A stretch of 64,000 bases of DNA from Massilia sp. W12 (lineage in GTDB: Bacteria; Pseudomonadota; Gammaproteobacteria; Burkholderiales; Burkholderiaceae_D), in assembly GCF_037300705.1 (NCBI RefSeq), contig NZ_CP147776.1, positions 2,418,001 through 2,482,000 on the forward strand, written 5' to 3'. Every line of letters begins with the position of its first letter. Within the stretch, counting starts at the first letter, position 1. Of this stretch, positions 32,531 through 42,011 are shown piece by piece. Position numbers and translations under genes: made by a program. The notes beneath the pieces were generated by a model, which was not told where the DNA came from, did not search any database, and saw only the letters and a program-made list of their open reading frames with translations.

Positions 32531-32930
32531 CAAAACGGTTCCATCCAAAGCAAGCCAGGCTTGCAGGTCAAAGAAAATGCGCGCACAACATCGTGGCGAT
32601 GTAAAGAGGGGTGGGTGAGGTCCGTGGCGTCCTTTTTTGCCCGTTAGGCGGGGACGCATTCATGGGAGGGACATGCCTGCCGCATCAGTCAGAGCTGATG
32701 GCGGCAAGCATAGCATGCTCTATTTTCAAATGCAAATAAGAATTAATCTCATTTGCATTGCGGATTTCTTTAAAGCGTCGTATAGTGTCATCCATGTTGC
32801 CTGGCCATGTTTTTTCATGGCCTGCGCTCCACCCATGGCGCCCTTGGCGCCCCTACTCTGCACCCACCCTCACAGGCAGGCAATCCACATCGACAGTTCA
32901 CCCGCAAGGTGACAGATCACAGGAGAAGCT
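32531..32930. other. Divergent promoter region of the siderophore island
   Basis: 400 bases between the receptor and isochorismate synthase genes, with the Fur box near the middle. AT-rich stretches flank the box on both sides. No gene is supported. Confidence 0.6.
32729..32759. promoter_or_regulatory. Fur box between divergent siderophore operons
   Basis: Perfect outer arms AATGCAAAT / ATTTGCATT enclose AAGAATTAATCTC, giving overlapping NATAATNATTATN-like hexamers (close to the GAGAATnATTCTC Fur core). It lies 199 bases from the receptor start and 172 bases from the entC start, and can repress both operons when iron is plentiful. Confidence 0.82.
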
Positions 32931-34187
32931 ATGCGCACCCGTTTGCACACGGCCAGCGCCCTGCCGGAAGCAGGCCGCTTGATCGCCGAATATAGACGTT
33001 TCGCCAGCGCGCAGGCGCAAACAGACGCCGCCAGCGCACAACAAGCGCTGTTCATATCCCCCAGCCGCAGCCTGTTATGCCAGGGCGTGCGCGCCAGCCT
33101 CGCCCTGGCCGCGCAAGACGATTTGGCGCAAGCCGCCGCCCGCCTCTTGCAAGCGCAGCACGACCCGCACGCCCTGCTGTTTGGCGTTTTGCCATTTGAC
33201 AACCGCGAACTGGCGCATTTGCGTGTGCCGGCGCGCACCCTGCAAGGGCGGCGTCTGCGTCATCTGGCCCCGCTGAAAAACAGCGCGGCGCGACGTGAAG
33301 CGCATCTCTTGCCGCAGCCCGCACAGCAAGCGCATTATCAACATGCGGTGCGCAGCGCAGTGCAGGCAATTACACGCGGCGAGCTGCATAAAGTGGTGTT
33401 GGCGCGCAGCCTCGACTTGCAAGTGCGCGCCGCCGGTTTTGATTTGGCCGCGATTGTGCAAGGCCTGGCCGAGCGCAATCAAGCCGGTTACAGCTGGGCC
33501 ATCGATTTGCCGCAAAGTCCGCGCCGCACCCTGCTGGCCGCCAGTCCAGAGCTGGTGTTGGCGCGCGATGGCATGCAAGTGCGCAGCCATCCGCTGGCCG
33601 GTTCCATTGCGCGCGCCGCCGATCCGCAGGAAGACCACCGGCGCGCCGCCGGCCTGCTGGCCTCGGTCAAAGATTTGCAAGAACATGCGCCAGTGGTGCA
33701 GGCGATTGCAGAAACCTTGCGCCCGTATTGCAAACGCTTACATGTGCCGGCCACGCCGCAATTGGTGGCCACGCCCACCATGTGGCATTTGGGCACGCTG
33801 ATTGAAGGCGAGCTGGCCGCGCCCGTTTCTTCGCTCGAATTAGCGATTGCCCTGCACCCAACGCCTGCGGTATGCGGCGTGCCGCGTCAGGCGGCGGCTG
33901 ATTTTTTGCAAGCGCATGAAGGCTTTGCGCGTGAGATGTACGCCGGCTTGTGCGGCTGGAGCGATGCGCAGGGCAATGGCGAATGGGCCTTGAATTTGCG
34001 CTGCGCCGATATGCAGCGCAGCACAGAACACTGGCGCATGCGCTTATACGCCGGGGCCGGCATTGTGCAAGGTTCTGAACCTGAGGCGGAATGGCTGGAA
34101 ACCGAAGGCAAATTGCGCACCCTGTTGCGCGGCTTGCAGATGGAATATCTGTTAGAGCAGCCGGGCGCGCTGGCGGAGGCGGCATGA
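32931..34187 (+). CDS. entC: Isochorismate synthase (EntC/DhbC type)
   Basis: 418 residues. Chorismate-binding family core: KVVLARSLDL, SHPLAGSIAR, DLQEHAPVVQAIAETL, LVATPTMWHLGT and HPTPAVCGVP, with the basic/acid metal ligands of the fold (E in GIVQGSEPEAEW). The reaction is chorismate to isochorismate, the first committed step to 2,3-dihydroxybenzoate. It is first in the operon after the Fur box and overlaps the AMP-ligase gene by 4 bases. The ribosome site is AGGAGAAG. Confidence 0.93.
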   Translation: MRTRLHTASALPEAGRLIAEYRRFASAQAQTDAASAQQALFISPSRSLLCQGVRASLALAAQDDLAQAAARLLQAQHDPHALLFGVLPFDNRELAHLRVPARTLQGRRLRHLAPLKNSAARREAHLLPQPAQQAHYQHAVRSAVQAITRGELHKVVLARSLDLQVRAAGFDLAAIVQGLAERNQAGYSWAIDLPQSPRRTLLAASPELVLARDGMQVRSHPLAGSIARAADPQEDHRRAAGLLASVKDLQEHAPVVQAIAETLRPYCKRLHVPATPQLVATPTMWHLGTLIEGELAAPVSSLELAIALHPTPAVCGVPRQAAADFLQAHEGFAREMYAGLCGWSDAQGNGEWALNLRCADMQRSTEHWRMRLYAGAGIVQGSEPEAEWLETEGKLRTLLRGLQMEYLLEQPGALAEAA

Positions 34188-35809
34188 GAATCGCGCTTGA
34201 CTTGGCGCAAGCGCCGGCCTGGCCGCCAGAGCGGGCGGCGGCGTACCGCGCCGCCGGCCTGTGGCGCGAAGAAGGTTTGGGAGAAGTCTTGCAGCAATCC
34301 GCCGCGCGCTGGCCGCAACTCACCGCCCTGGTCTGCGGCCAGCGCCGCTACACCTATGCCGAATTGGAACAGGCCGCCAGCGCCTGCGCCGCCGGCCTGG
34401 CGGCGCAGGGCTTGCAGCACGGCATGCGGGTTTTATTGCAATTGCCGAATTGCGCGGAATTTTATATTGCCCTGTTCGCCTGCTTCAAAGCCGGGATTGT
34501 GCCGGTGATGTGCTTGCCGGGACACCGCTTTGGCGATATCGGCGCACAAGCCCAAGCCAGCCAGGCGCGCGCCTGGTTGGGACACGCCAATTTCCGCGAC
34601 GCGGCCTTGCCGGCGCACTGTCCCGGCGTGCAGCATTGGTTTGTGCTGGGCGGCGACAGCCTGGCCGCGCCGTGGCGCGATTTCAATGAATTGCGGCGGC
34701 CTGATCTGCCCCCTCCCGCACTGCCGGCGGCGGGCAACACCGCTTTGTTGCAATTATCCGGCGGCAGCACCGGCTTGCCGAAACTGATCGCCAGAAGCCA
34801 TGCCGATTACTGGTATAGCGTGCGCTGCAGTAATGAGGTGTGCGGGATTGATCAGCAAACGCGCTATTTATGCGTATTGCCGGCGGCGCATAATTTCCCG
34901 CTCAGCTCGCCCGGCGCCCTGGGCGTATTGGCCGCCGGCGGTTGCGTGGTGCTGGCGGCAGACGCCTCACCGCAGCCCTGTTTTGCCCTGATTGCGCGTG
35001 AGCGCATCACCCTCACCGCCGTCACGCCGGCAATCGCCTTGCTGTGGCAGCAATTTTTGCGCAGCCATGCCGGCCAGAAACGCATGCTGCACAGCCTGCA
35101 GCTGATGCAAATCGGCGGCGCGCCCTTGGATCCGGCCTTTGCCGCCGGCATCACGCCGACCTTCGGCTGTCAATTGCAACAGGTGTTCGGCATGGCTGAG
35201 GGCCTGGTGAATTACACCCGCCTGGAAGACAGCGCGCAAGTGTGCGCTGAAACCCAGGGCCGCCCGATGTCTGCCTGGGATGAATTGCGCATCGTCGATG
35301 CCGACGGCAAGCCGCTGCCGGATGGCGCTTGCGGGCAATTGCAAACGCGCGGCCCCTACACCATTTGCGGCTATTGGAACGGCGTCAGTCCGGAGAGCTT
35401 TACGGCAGACGGTTTTTACAGCACCGGCGACCTGGTGCGGCGCCTGCCGTCCGGTCATTTGCAAGTGCTGGGACGTTGCAAAGATGTGATCAACCGGGGC
35501 GGTGAAAAAATCGCCGCGCTGGAAATTGAGCAGCATTTGCAAGCCCACCCGGCGATTGCCGCCGCCGCTGTGATCGGCCTGCCCGATCCCATGCTGGGGG
35601 AAAAGTCCTGCGCCTGCATCCAGCTGCGCCCGCATGCAGCACATCCCGATCTGGGACAGGTGCGCGCCTTCCTGCAAGCGCGCGGCTTAGCCCTGTTCAA
35701 ACTGCCGGAGCGCCTGGAATTATTGCCCGCCCTGCCCTTAACCGCCGTTGGCAAAACCGACAAAAAAGCCTTGCGCGCACGCTTTGCCGCAGGCCGCCAC
35801 CTGAATTGA
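34184..35809 (+). CDS. entE: 2,3-dihydroxybenzoate-AMP ligase
   Basis: 541 residues from the ATG at 34184 (ATGA overlap with entC). Adenylation motifs: LQLSGGSTGLPKLIARSHADY (P-loop), FGMAEGLVNYTRL, STGDLVRR, GRCKDVINRGGEKI and the catalytic Lys in LTAVGKTDKKAL. It activates 2,3-dihydroxybenzoate as the adenylate and loads it onto the carrier domain of the neighbouring EntB. DHB rather than salicylate use is inferred from the presence of EntA and EntB in the same operon. Confidence 0.93.
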   Translation: MRIALDLAQAPAWPPERAAAYRAAGLWREEGLGEVLQQSAARWPQLTALVCGQRRYTYAELEQAASACAAGLAAQGLQHGMRVLLQLPNCAEFYIALFACFKAGIVPVMCLPGHRFGDIGAQAQASQARAWLGHANFRDAALPAHCPGVQHWFVLGGDSLAAPWRDFNELRRPDLPPPALPAAGNTALLQLSGGSTGLPKLIARSHADYWYSVRCSNEVCGIDQQTRYLCVLPAAHNFPLSSPGALGVLAAGGCVVLAADASPQPCFALIARERITLTAVTPAIALLWQQFLRSHAGQKRMLHSLQLMQIGGAPLDPAFAAGITPTFGCQLQQVFGMAEGLVNYTRLEDSAQVCAETQGRPMSAWDELRIVDADGKPLPDGACGQLQTRGPYTICGYWNGVSPESFTADGFYSTGDLVRRLPSGHLQVLGRCKDVINRGGEKIAALEIEQHLQAHPAIAAAAVIGLPDPMLGEKSCACIQLRPHAAHPDLGQVRAFLQARGLALFKLPERLELLPALPLTAVGKTDKKALRARFAAGRHLN

Positions 35810-35818
35810 GAACTGAAG

Positions 35819-36733
35819 ATGAGCATTCCACCGATTACGCCCTACCCCATGCCCGCCAGCATGCCCGCCGCGCGCGCCAGTCTGCCGCTGCAACGCTGGC
35901 AATTGGCGCCGCAGCGCGCCGTGCTGCTGGTGCACGATATGCAAGAGTATTTCCTGGACGCCTACAACCGCACGCAAGAACCCGCCGCCAGCCTGCTGGC
36001 GCATGTGCAACAACTGTTGGCGGTATGTGAGCAATTACAGATTCCGGTGGTGTTCAGCGCACAGCCGGCGCAACAAAGCCTGGCGCAGCGCGGCTTATTG
36101 CAGGATTGGTGGGGCAGCGGCCTGACTGCGCGCCCGCAGCGCGAAGCGATTGCACAGGAATTGCAACCGCTCGCAGCTGAGCAAGTGATGACGAAATGGC
36201 GTTACAGCGCGTTTGCCCGCACCGACCTGGAAGCGCGCATGGGGCAACGCGATCAACTCATTATTTGCGGCATTTACGCCCACATCGGTTGCATGATGAC
36301 TGCGGCAGACGCCTTTATGCGCGACAAACAAGTGTTTTTTGCGGGCGATGCGGTGGCCGATTTTTCATTAGCCGAGCACCAGTTGGCGCTGGATTGGGTG
36401 GCGAAGCGCGCCGGCATTGTGCTGACTTGCGCCCAGCTGTGCCGCCAATTGCAGCGCGCCGCACTGACGCCGGATCTGCCCGGTTTTTGCGGACAATTGG
36501 CGCAAGCGCTGGACTTGCCGCCGCAAGCCGTGCAAGCCGACAGCGATTTGCTGGCGTTGGGCATGGATTCAGTGCGCCTGATGCAATTTTTAAGCCCCTG
36601 GCAAGCCGCCGGCGCACAAGCCGATTTATTGCAATTGGCCAGCCAGCCGACCCCGGCGGCCTGGTGGCGCCTGCTGCATAACAGTTTCACCGAAGCGTGG
36701 GCCCCGGCGGCCATGGAGTTGCAAGATGCATGA
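35819..36733 (+). CDS. entB: Isochorismatase with aryl carrier domain
   Basis: 304 residues. Residues 1-210 are isochorismatase (LLVHDMQEYFLDAYN with catalytic Asp, MTKWRYSAFARTDLE, ICGIYAHIGCMMTAADAFMRD). Residues about 225-300 are an aryl carrier protein with phosphopantetheine Ser251 in LLALGMDSVRLMQFL. It converts isochorismate to 2,3-dihydro-2,3-DHB and then carries the activated aryl group to the NRPS. It starts 9 bases after entE and overlaps the NRPS start by 8 bases. Confidence 0.93.
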   Translation: MSIPPITPYPMPASMPAARASLPLQRWQLAPQRAVLLVHDMQEYFLDAYNRTQEPAASLLAHVQQLLAVCEQLQIPVVFSAQPAQQSLAQRGLLQDWWGSGLTARPQREAIAQELQPLAAEQVMTKWRYSAFARTDLEARMGQRDQLIICGIYAHIGCMMTAADAFMRDKQVFFAGDAVADFSLAEHQLALDWVAKRAGIVLTCAQLCRQLQRAALTPDLPGFCGQLAQALDLPPQAVQADSDLLALGMDSVRLMQFLSPWQAAGAQADLLQLASQPTPAAWWRLLHNSFTEAWAPAAMELQDA

Positions 36734-39700
36734 TGCCCTCGCCCATGCGTCCGCTCGCGCAGGCGCCGCGCTGCATCCGGCGCAACAGGGACTGTATCTG
36801 GCGCAAAATCTGGCGGCTGAAGCGCCCTGGTTTTGGGGCGCGGAATCCTGCCTGCTGCCGTCCGCCAGCCAGTCCCATGCGCAAGCCGCCTGGCAAGCCT
36901 GTTTAGACAGCAGCAGCGCGCTGGCGCAGCAATTGCACCCGGCTCCGGGACAGGACGGCGGCGCCATCATGCGCCATGCCGGCGCGCCATGCGCAATCTG
37001 GCAAACTTTCGCCAGCCAGGCTGAGCGCCAGGCCTGGATTGCCGCCGATTTGCAAAGCCCGGTGCAATTGCATGGCGCGCCCTTGGCCCACGCCGCCCTG
37101 CAGCAATGCGAAGGCCGCTTGTACGCCTATTTGCGCGCCCACCATCTGCTGCTGGACGGGGCCGGCTTCGCGCTGCTGTGGCGGCGCCTGCTGGCCTTGC
37201 TCGCCACGCCCGCCGCGCAACTCGACGCGCAAGCGCACAGCCTGCGCCTGCGTGACGCCAGCCAATGGCAAGCCTGGCTGGCCGAGGGCGAAAGCGAGGC
37301 CGCGCAGCAGAAAGCGGCGCAGGATCTGGCGTGGTGGCGCGCGCAGCTGCAAAGCTGGCCGGCGGCGCCCGCATTATCCCTGTTGGCGCCGGACAGCGCG
37401 CCCGGCAATCCGCTGGATAAACTGAGTGCGGCCAGCATTTATCAAGCGCCGCCGCTGCCGCCGGCGCAACAGGCGCGCTTAGCCCAACTGCTGCAGCAGC
37501 GCTGCCGTGAATGGCGCTGCGACGCCGGCGCATTGCTGCTCACGGTATATGCCGCCTGGCTGCAAACGCAGTACAGCGCACACCCCTTGCGCCTGGGGGC
37601 GCCGCATATGCAAAGGTTTGGCAGCGTGGCGCTGGATTTGCCCTGTATGTGCATGAATATCCTGCCGCTGGCCCTGCCTGCCGCGCCGCTCTTGGGCGAT
37701 TTGCCGGGCGCGCTGCAAGCCGTGCAAAGCGCGCAAGCGCAATTGCGCCGCCACAGTGCGGCGCGGCACGAAGCCCTGCAAGCGCTGCTGCCGGCGGCGC
37801 AATCACTGTTCGGGCCGGTGTTTAATTTTCTGCCATTTTCCAGCGCAGCCGGGGTTGCGCGGCACGCCAGCGGCGCGATTGTCGAACCGGCCTTGTATTG
37901 CAGCGGGGCGGATGGCTTGAGCTGGGAATGGCAAAGCAATGCCGCGCTGGCGGATTGCCTGCCGCAATGGCACGCCAGTTTGCAAGCCGCGCTGCTGGCC
38001 TGGCTGCAAGCGCCGCAGCAAAGCTTGCGCGCTTTACAACCGGGGCTGGCCGCACGCGCACAGCTGGATGGCGCAGCGCTTGACGCCCCGGCCCCCGATG
38101 TGTTGCAAGCGCTGTTGTCGCGCATCGCCAGCCGTCCGCATGAAGAAATCTTGCAAGATGGCGCGCGCAGCTATACCGGGGCCGCCCTGCTGGATGCGGT
38201 GCGGCAACGCGCAGCCCAATTCGCCGCCCTGGGTTTAGGCCAGGGCCATCGCGTGGGCTTGCTGCTGGCGCGCAGCGATCAGGCGATTATCTGCCAGCTC
38301 GCTGCGCTGTGGCGCGGCGTGACTTTTTTGCCGCTGGATTGCCAGCAACCGGCGGCGCGCTTACAGCAATTATTGCAAGACGCGGATTTGGATCTGCTCT
38401 TGCACGATGGGGCCGCGCCGGGCCTCGTACAAGTCGAATTGCCCTGTCTGGCGCTGGCCAATCTGGCCCCGGCTGATAGACAACAAGCCGGCCCGCCCTG
38501 CTTAGCGCCCACATTGCCGGCCTATCAGCTCTACACCTCAGGCTCGACCGGCGCGCCGAATGGCGTCTTGTTGGGACGGGCCGCCTTGGCGCACTTTATT
38601 GCGGCGGCGGCGCAGCGCTACGCTGTGCAGCATGGCAGCCGCATCTTGCAATTCGCACCCCTGCATTTTGACGCCAGTCAGGAAGAAATCTGGTTTGGTT
38701 TGCTGTATGGCTGCCTGATTTTGCGCGATGCCGATATGCATACCGATCTGGCCGCGTTTTTACAGCGCTGCGAGGACTTGCGCATCACCCTGCTCGATTT
38801 GCCGACCGCATTCTGGGCCGAATTGGCGCATGCGCTGGCGCATCAAGCCCTGACCTGGCCGGCCAGTGTGCGTTGCGTGATCATCGGCGGCGAAGCGGCG
38901 CAAAGCGCGTCCCTGGCGTGGTGGCGCGCCCATGTGCCGCCCACCGTGCGGCTGATCAACACCTATGGCCCGACTGAGACCTGTATTGTGTGTTGCAGCC
39001 ATGATTTGCAAGACGCATCTGAACAGGTCGCGCTTGGCGCGCCGCTGCCCGGTTTGTCCCTGGCGCTGGTGGAAAACATAGCCGGCGTCTGGCATACGGT
39101 GCGCCAGGGCGGCGTGGGCGAACTGGCGATTCTCGGGCCGACCCTGGGCCAATACTGGCGCCGCGCCGAATTGCAGGCGCAGCGCTTTGTGCAAATCGAC
39201 ACCGGACACGGATTGCATCACGCTTATTTGAGCGGCGACTTGGCGCGCCAGGGGGCGGATGGCCTCTTGTACTACCTGGGGCGGCGCGACTGGCAAGTCA
39301 AAATCGGCGGCATGCGGGTGGATTTGCTGGAAGTGGAAAACGCGCTGCGCCGCCAGCTGCCGCAGGCGCAGCAAGTCGCGCTGTTGGCGCAGGATCAAAA
39401 GATCATCGCCTGTTACGCCGCGCCGCAAGCGCTCAGCGCGCCGCAATTGCACAGCGTACAGAGCGCATTGGCGCAGGAATTGCCGCGCCAGGCTCTGCCC
39501 TCGCATTGGCTGCAGATGGACGCGCTGCCGAAAAACGCGAACGGCAAGCTGGACCGGCGCGCCCTGCTGGCGGCCTGGGGCGCACAACAAGCGCCTGCCG
39601 CTGCGCAGGACGGCGCGGATCAACTGGCCACGGCGCTGGCGGCCATGTGGCGCGAGACCCTCGGCGCCAGCCCCGCCGCGCAAGACGATTTTTTTGCCCA

Positions 39701-40676
39701 AGGCGGCCAATCGCTGCAGGCGATCCGCCTGGCCAACCGCCTCGCCGCCTTACTCGGTCGCCCGCTGCCGGCAGCCCTCTTATACCGCCATCCGCGCTTT
39801 GCTGATTTGCTGCAAGCCCTGCATCAAATGCATGGGCAAAACAGCAGCGCAAATCAAGTCTGCGATGAAAGCGAATACGCCGCACTGCTGCCCATCGCCA
39901 CCCCGGCGCACGCGGTGGTGGATCTATTCTGCCTGCCGCCAGGCGAAGGCTTGGGCTGGTGTTATCGCCCGCTGGCGGCCAGCTTTCCGCACTGGCGCAT
40001 CCACGCCTTGCAAGCGCAATGCTGGCGCGGCGCGGCCCTGGATTGGGACGCACAAGTGCAGCTGTGGCAAGACTTGATTGCGCAGCACAGCACAACGCGC
40101 CGCATTTATTTGCTCGGCTGGTCGAGCGGCGGCGGTTATGCCTTTGAATTGGCGGCGCGCCTGCGCCGGCAATATGGGGCGCGCATCGCCGGTCTGTGTC
40201 TGCTGGACGCCTACCCGGCGCCGCTGTGGGCCGATCAGCCTGCGCCAGACGCCATGACCATCTTGCAGGCGCTGGCCGATCTGCCCGGGGCCGTGCCGGC
40301 GCAAACGTATGCGCGCGCTGCCGCCATGTCAGAAGCTGAATTACGCGCCGCCCTGCTGCAGCCTGGCGCAGCCTTGCACAGTCTGGGCGCGGCGCGGCTG
40401 GCGCAGTTGGAAGCGGATTTGCTGCAAGCCATGCAAGCCTACCGCAATTGGGACATGCCGCAATTGCGCGGCGTGCCCATGCAATTTATCCAGGCCAAGG
40501 CCAGCAGCGCGCGCTTTGATGCGCTCAGCTGGGCCGGCTGGCAACGCGGCGCACTGCAAACGCATGTGCTCGATTGTGAACATAACGCGCTGTGTCAGCC
40601 GGCCATGCTGGCGCAATGGGCCGGCTTGCTGCAACAAGCCTGGGCCAGTCCCTTACATGGAAAAGGAGAAATATGA
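36726..40676 (+). CDS. Single-module NRPS (C-A-PCP-TE) of the catechol siderophore
   Basis: 1316 residues, close to EntF (1293). Condensation domain with HHLLLDG at 139-145; adenylation domain with YTSGSTGAPNG at 603-613, YGPTE and NGKLDRRAL; carrier Ser996 in GGQSLQAI; thioesterase with GWSSG at 1131-1135 and a likely catalytic His in LDCEHNALC. By eye against GrsA the pocket reads about D-A-E-D-I-G-T-I-V; acidic residues at positions 239 and 278 favour a basic amino acid (Lys, Arg or Orn), unlike the EntF serine code. It joins DHB to this residue and the TE releases or oligomerises it. No MbtH gene or PPTase is nearby. It overlaps the next gene by ATGA. Confidence 0.9.
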   Translation: MHDALAHASARAGAALHPAQQGLYLAQNLAAEAPWFWGAESCLLPSASQSHAQAAWQACLDSSSALAQQLHPAPGQDGGAIMRHAGAPCAIWQTFASQAERQAWIAADLQSPVQLHGAPLAHAALQQCEGRLYAYLRAHHLLLDGAGFALLWRRLLALLATPAAQLDAQAHSLRLRDASQWQAWLAEGESEAAQQKAAQDLAWWRAQLQSWPAAPALSLLAPDSAPGNPLDKLSAASIYQAPPLPPAQQARLAQLLQQRCREWRCDAGALLLTVYAAWLQTQYSAHPLRLGAPHMQRFGSVALDLPCMCMNILPLALPAAPLLGDLPGALQAVQSAQAQLRRHSAARHEALQALLPAAQSLFGPVFNFLPFSSAAGVARHASGAIVEPALYCSGADGLSWEWQSNAALADCLPQWHASLQAALLAWLQAPQQSLRALQPGLAARAQLDGAALDAPAPDVLQALLSRIASRPHEEILQDGARSYTGAALLDAVRQRAAQFAALGLGQGHRVGLLLARSDQAIICQLAALWRGVTFLPLDCQQPAARLQQLLQDADLDLLLHDGAAPGLVQVELPCLALANLAPADRQQAGPPCLAPTLPAYQLYTSGSTGAPNGVLLGRAALAHFIAAAAQRYAVQHGSRILQFAPLHFDASQEEIWFGLLYGCLILRDADMHTDLAAFLQRCEDLRITLLDLPTAFWAELAHALAHQALTWPASVRCVIIGGEAAQSASLAWWRAHVPPTVRLINTYGPTETCIVCCSHDLQDASEQVALGAPLPGLSLALVENIAGVWHTVRQGGVGELAILGPTLGQYWRRAELQAQRFVQIDTGHGLHHAYLSGDLARQGADGLLYYLGRRDWQVKIGGMRVDLLEVENALRRQLPQAQQVALLAQDQKIIACYAAPQALSAPQLHSVQSALAQELPRQALPSHWLQMDALPKNANGKLDRRALLAAWGAQQAPAAAQDGADQLATALAAMWRETLGASPAAQDDFFAQGGQSLQAIRLANRLAALLGRPLPAALLYRHPRFADLLQALHQMHGQNSSANQVCDESEYAALLPIATPAHAVVDLFCLPPGEGLGWCYRPLAASFPHWRIHALQAQCWRGAALDWDAQVQLWQDLIAQHSTTRRIYLLGWSSGGGYAFELAARLRRQYGARIAGLCLLDAYPAPLWADQPAPDAMTILQALADLPGAVPAQTYARAAAMSEAELRAALLQPGAALHSLGAARLAQLEADLLQAMQAYRNWDMPQLRGVPMQFIQAKASSARFDALSWAGWQRGALQTHVLDCEHNALCQPAMLAQWAGLLQQAWASPLHGKGEI

Positions 40677-41533
40677 ATCAAAGCAACAGCGCCGCGCCGC
40701 CGCGTTCCGGGCCGCGCCTGCTCGCCGCCTGCGCGGTGGAAGAATTAAGTCCGCATCTGCGCCGCGTCTGGTTGCAGGGTGAAGCGCTGGCCGGTTTTCC
40801 GGCGTCCCTGGAGGGTGCGCCGGTGGCCGGCAGCCATATCAAGCTGATGCTGGCGCGCCCCGGCCAGCGCGCGCCGCAACTGCCAGTGCTCGATGCGGCA
40901 GGCGAAGTGCATTGGCCGCCGCGCGATGTCAGTCCGATTAAACGCACTTACACGGTGGCGGCCTGGGACCCGGTGCAAGGCCGGCTGGCGGTGGATTTTG
41001 TGTTGCACGCCGCCAGCGGCCCGGCGGCGGATTGGGCGCGCAATGTGCAGGCCGGCAGCCTGATCGGCGTCGCCGGCCCCGGCGGGCCGCGCCGCTTTGC
41101 GCCTCAGGCGCGCCACTGGCTGCTGTTGGGCGACGCCAGCGCAGCCCCGATGCTGAGCGCCTGCCTGCAGCAAATGCAATCGTCGCCCAGACCCGGTTTA
41201 TTGCTGTTGCAAAGCGCGCATGCAAATGGCGAGGATTTGCCGCCGCTGACGCTGCCGCCCGGCATGCAGCTGGCGCGCCTGGGCTATGACTGCGCGGCCC
41301 TGATCGCCGCTTTGCAAGCGCATTGCCAGGAATGGCAGGCGGAAGATTGGCGCGCCTGTTCGATCACCCTGGCCGGCGAAAGCAGCCAGGTGGTGGCCGC
41401 GCGCGACTGGTTGCTGGCGCAAGGCGCGCAGCGCGCCATGATGTACGCCGTACCGTATTGGAAACAGGCGCATGACGAAGAGGCTTACCACGCCGAGCGG
41501 CATCGGATTATGGATGAATTGGGGGCCGAATGA
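40673..41533 (+). CDS. Siderophore-interacting protein (ViuB/SIP-type ferric reductase)
   Basis: 286 residues from the ATG at 40673 with AAAGGAGAA upstream. FAD-binding motif KRTYTVAAWDP (about 87-97) followed by VDFVLH and GPGG, then a C-terminal NAD(P)H-binding-like SIP domain ending in YWKQAHDEEAYHAERHRIMDEL. These enzymes reduce ferric siderophore in the cytoplasm to release iron. Coupled translationally to the NRPS gene. A direct esterase (Fes) is absent from the window, so iron release may rely on this reductase. Confidence 0.88.
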   Translation: MNQSNSAAPPRSGPRLLAACAVEELSPHLRRVWLQGEALAGFPASLEGAPVAGSHIKLMLARPGQRAPQLPVLDAAGEVHWPPRDVSPIKRTYTVAAWDPVQGRLAVDFVLHAASGPAADWARNVQAGSLIGVAGPGGPRRFAPQARHWLLLGDASAAPMLSACLQQMQSSPRPGLLLLQSAHANGEDLPPLTLPPGMQLARLGYDCAALIAALQAHCQEWQAEDWRACSITLAGESSQVVAARDWLLAQGAQRAMMYAVPYWKQAHDEEAYHAERHRIMDELGAE

Positions 41534-42011
41534 GGCTGGCGGCTGTGCAACAGCCTGCGCAAGGCAAACCTGCGAGTTTGTGGTGGGAGCGGCTTCAGCC
41601 GCGAAAACCGGCGGCGGATATGGCGCGGCGCCTATTCGCGGCTAAAGCCGCTCCTACCGGTATTTTGTCAATTCGCAGCTTGTCGCGATGGCGGATTTTA
41701 AAGTGTGCCGATTGGCGGATTTTACAGTCTGCCGATTGGCTCACTTTCGCGTGCTCCCCTCAACAGCCTGCGCAAGGAAAACCTGCGAATTTGTGGTGGG
41801 AGCGGCTTCAGCCGCGAATCGGTGCGCAACAAACAGCGCTGTTTGACGCAGAGGGGCTTGATCTGGGCCGGCGCCGGTTTTGGCGGCATCGGCCTTTGAA
41901 GCCAGCCTGCGCCCAATCGAGCACCGTCCCGATTTGCACGCCGGCTTATCCAATCCGCAACGCAGGATGAACAAACTTGCCCCAAGAATTTTTTTGCCAA
42001 TCTCAATCACG
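41534..42011. repeat. REP/BIME repeats and short tandem repeat inside the siderophore operon
   Basis: A 58-base direct repeat (41548-41605 and 41761-41818, few differences) ends in GTGGGAGCGGCTTCAGCCGC, a REP core common in gammaproteobacterial genomes. The first copy is followed by its inverted partner at 41635-41658, making a BIME-like hairpin. Between them lie two and a half units of a roughly 24-base tandem repeat (41687-41709, 41710-41733, then a partial unit). The region separates the NRPS/SIP genes from the uptake genes. Confidence 0.7.
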
